Assembly (NCBI GenBank): GCA_018055515.1
Contig: JAGPHL010000157.1
Coordinates: 1-6,032 of the forward strand
DNA from: Anaerolineae bacterium
Lineage (GTDB): Bacteria; Chloroflexota; Anaerolineae; B4-G1; SLSP01
Direction of reading: 5' to 3'
DNA: 6,032 nt
Positions 5,266 to 6,032 of this stretch are shown piece by piece. Both the position numbers and the translations under genes were made by a program. Positions within the stretch are counted from its first letter, which is position 1. Every line of letters begins with the position of its first letter. Below the pieces are notes generated by a model. It was given only the letters and a program-made list of their open reading frames with translations, was not told the origin of the DNA and made no database searches.

Positions 5266-6032
5266 ATGAGTTCAAGGGCCACGGTTGGACCGCCGAAGAA
5301 AACAGCCTCGTATTATCTGGAGAAAATCGCGACGAATTACTGGGTGCGCACCATCGCCAAAAAACTCCTCATTGTCTGGATCGTGATGACGCTGACGTTT
5401 TTCATCATCCGCGCGCTGCCCGGAAATCCGGTGGAGATCATGGTGATGAGCCTCATGGACAGCGGCCTCTCTTCCGAGGAAGCCTACGCCCGGGCCGCAA
5501 GCCTGCTGCGAATTGACCTGGATGCCCCGCTGGGCAAGCAATACCTGGATTACATGACCAATCTACTCCACGGCGATCTGGGGGATTCCTACGTGCTGGC
5601 GATCAACAAGCCGGTCGCCACGCTGATCGCCCAGCGGTTGCCATGGACGCTGTTCAGCGTCGGGACGTCGCTGCTCATCAGCTTCATCATCGGCATGTTC
5701 CTGGGGACACTGGCGGCCTATTGGCGCAACTCGTTCATTGATCATGCGCTCACCAACTTCAGCGCCGCGATCGAATCCATCCCCAATACGCTCACCGCCA
5801 TCGTCCTGGTGCTGTTGCTCGGCGTGACCTGGAAGGTGGTGCCGTTGAACTTCATGCGCGGGTCCCTCTCGCCGGGCATCAAGCCGGGCTTCACCACGGC
5901 CTTCCTCGTGGATCTGTTCAAGCATTACGCCGTCCCCGGCGCGGTGTACGTCTTCTCCACCCTGGGCGGCTGGATGTTGTCCATGCGCAGCAGCACCATC
6001 AGCACCCTGGGCGAGGATTATGTGACCGTGGC
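5266..6032 (+). CDS. ABC transporter permease, dipeptide/oligopeptide type (DppB-like), 3' end outside window
   Basis: The open frame gives 255 residues and runs off the right edge. It begins with about 32 polar, cationic residues, longer than the usual short tail before the first membrane segment of DppB proteins. Membrane segments are visible at about 34-52, 128-153, 162-189 and 221-240. Family landmarks are RALPGNPV just after segment one, HGDLGDSYV (102-110), IAQRLPWTLF (121-130), and MRSSTISTLGEDYVTVA at the window edge. The last is the start of the cytoplasmic loop that docks with the ATPase. DppB-type permeases pair with a DppC-like subunit, a binding protein and ATPases to import peptides, in some systems murein peptides. 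Those partners should lie beyond 6032. Following namZ by 17 bases, it fits import of cell-wall fragments for the enzymes of this locus; a sugar oligomer or other substrate is possible. The truncation is a window effect. Confidence 0.9.
   Translation, partial: MSSRATVGPPKKTASYYLEKIATNYWVRTIAKKLLIVWIVMTLTFFIIRALPGNPVEIMVMSLMDSGLSSEEAYARAASLLRIDLDAPLGKQYLDYMTNLLHGDLGDSYVLAINKPVATLIAQRLPWTLFSVGTSLLISFIIGMFLGTLAAYWRNSFIDHALTNFSAAIESIPNTLTAIVLVLLLGVTWKVVPLNFMRGSLSPGIKPGFTTAFLVDLFKHYAVPGAVYVFSTLGGWMLSMRSSTISTLGEDYVTV

Noticed and set aside
3896..5275. Minus-strand open frame of 459 codons opposite namZ, and a similar one at 2045-3232 opposite the epimerase
   Set aside because: Both mirror genes whose full family motifs are on the + strand. 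Stops are rare in these frames only because of GC-rich codon usage.

Overview
The window looks like GC-rich chromosomal DNA from a free-living bacterium. All recognisable genes lie on the + strand and are closely spaced. GC content, the gene families and the word-like intergenic repeats best fit a Chloroflexota-type genome (Anaerolineae/Caldilineae relatives), but this is an inference from style and no marker gene is present.

Layout: (1) 1-120 is the 3' end of a gene whose last 39 residues resemble the C-terminus of M55 (DppA-type) D-aminopeptidases. (2) 224-2026 is a 600-residue single-frame fusion of a complete alpha/beta-hydrolase, a linker domain, two SH3b-like domains and a complete NlpC/P60 cysteine peptidase. 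(3) 2075-3079 is a dipeptide epimerase of the enolase superfamily with all catalytic residues and the DxD dipeptide-binding motif. (4) 3080-3258 is a regulatory gap with a palindromic octamer tract, a near-perfect sigma70 promoter and operator-like palindromes. (5) 3259-3990 is a GntR/UTRA (HutC subfamily) repressor. (6) 4091-5248 is a NamZ/DUF1343 exo-beta-N-acetylmuramidase, probably starting at TTG. (7) 5266 to the window edge is the start of a DppB-type ABC peptide permease.

Together the genes describe a peptidoglycan (muropeptide) salvage locus. The ABC system would import peptides or muropeptides. NamZ would remove terminal MurNAc. NlpC/P60 would cut the D-Glu-gamma-diamino acid bond to release L-Ala-D-Glu. 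The epimerase would convert that to L-Ala-L-Glu for ordinary peptidases. The M55 enzyme would deal with D-amino-acid peptides. B. subtilis has the peptide half of this as dppA-E/ykfA-D and the sugar half (namZ, murQRP, amiE, nagZ) elsewhere; here both halves sit side by side around one regulator.

The most unusual items are the hydrolase-NlpC/P60 fusion and three intergenic tracts built from fixed-length units: period 7 at 123-206, period 8 at 3074-3129 and 4003-4074. In two of them the unit sequence changes part-way while length and register are kept. No RNA genes, insertion sequences or CRISPR arrays were seen.
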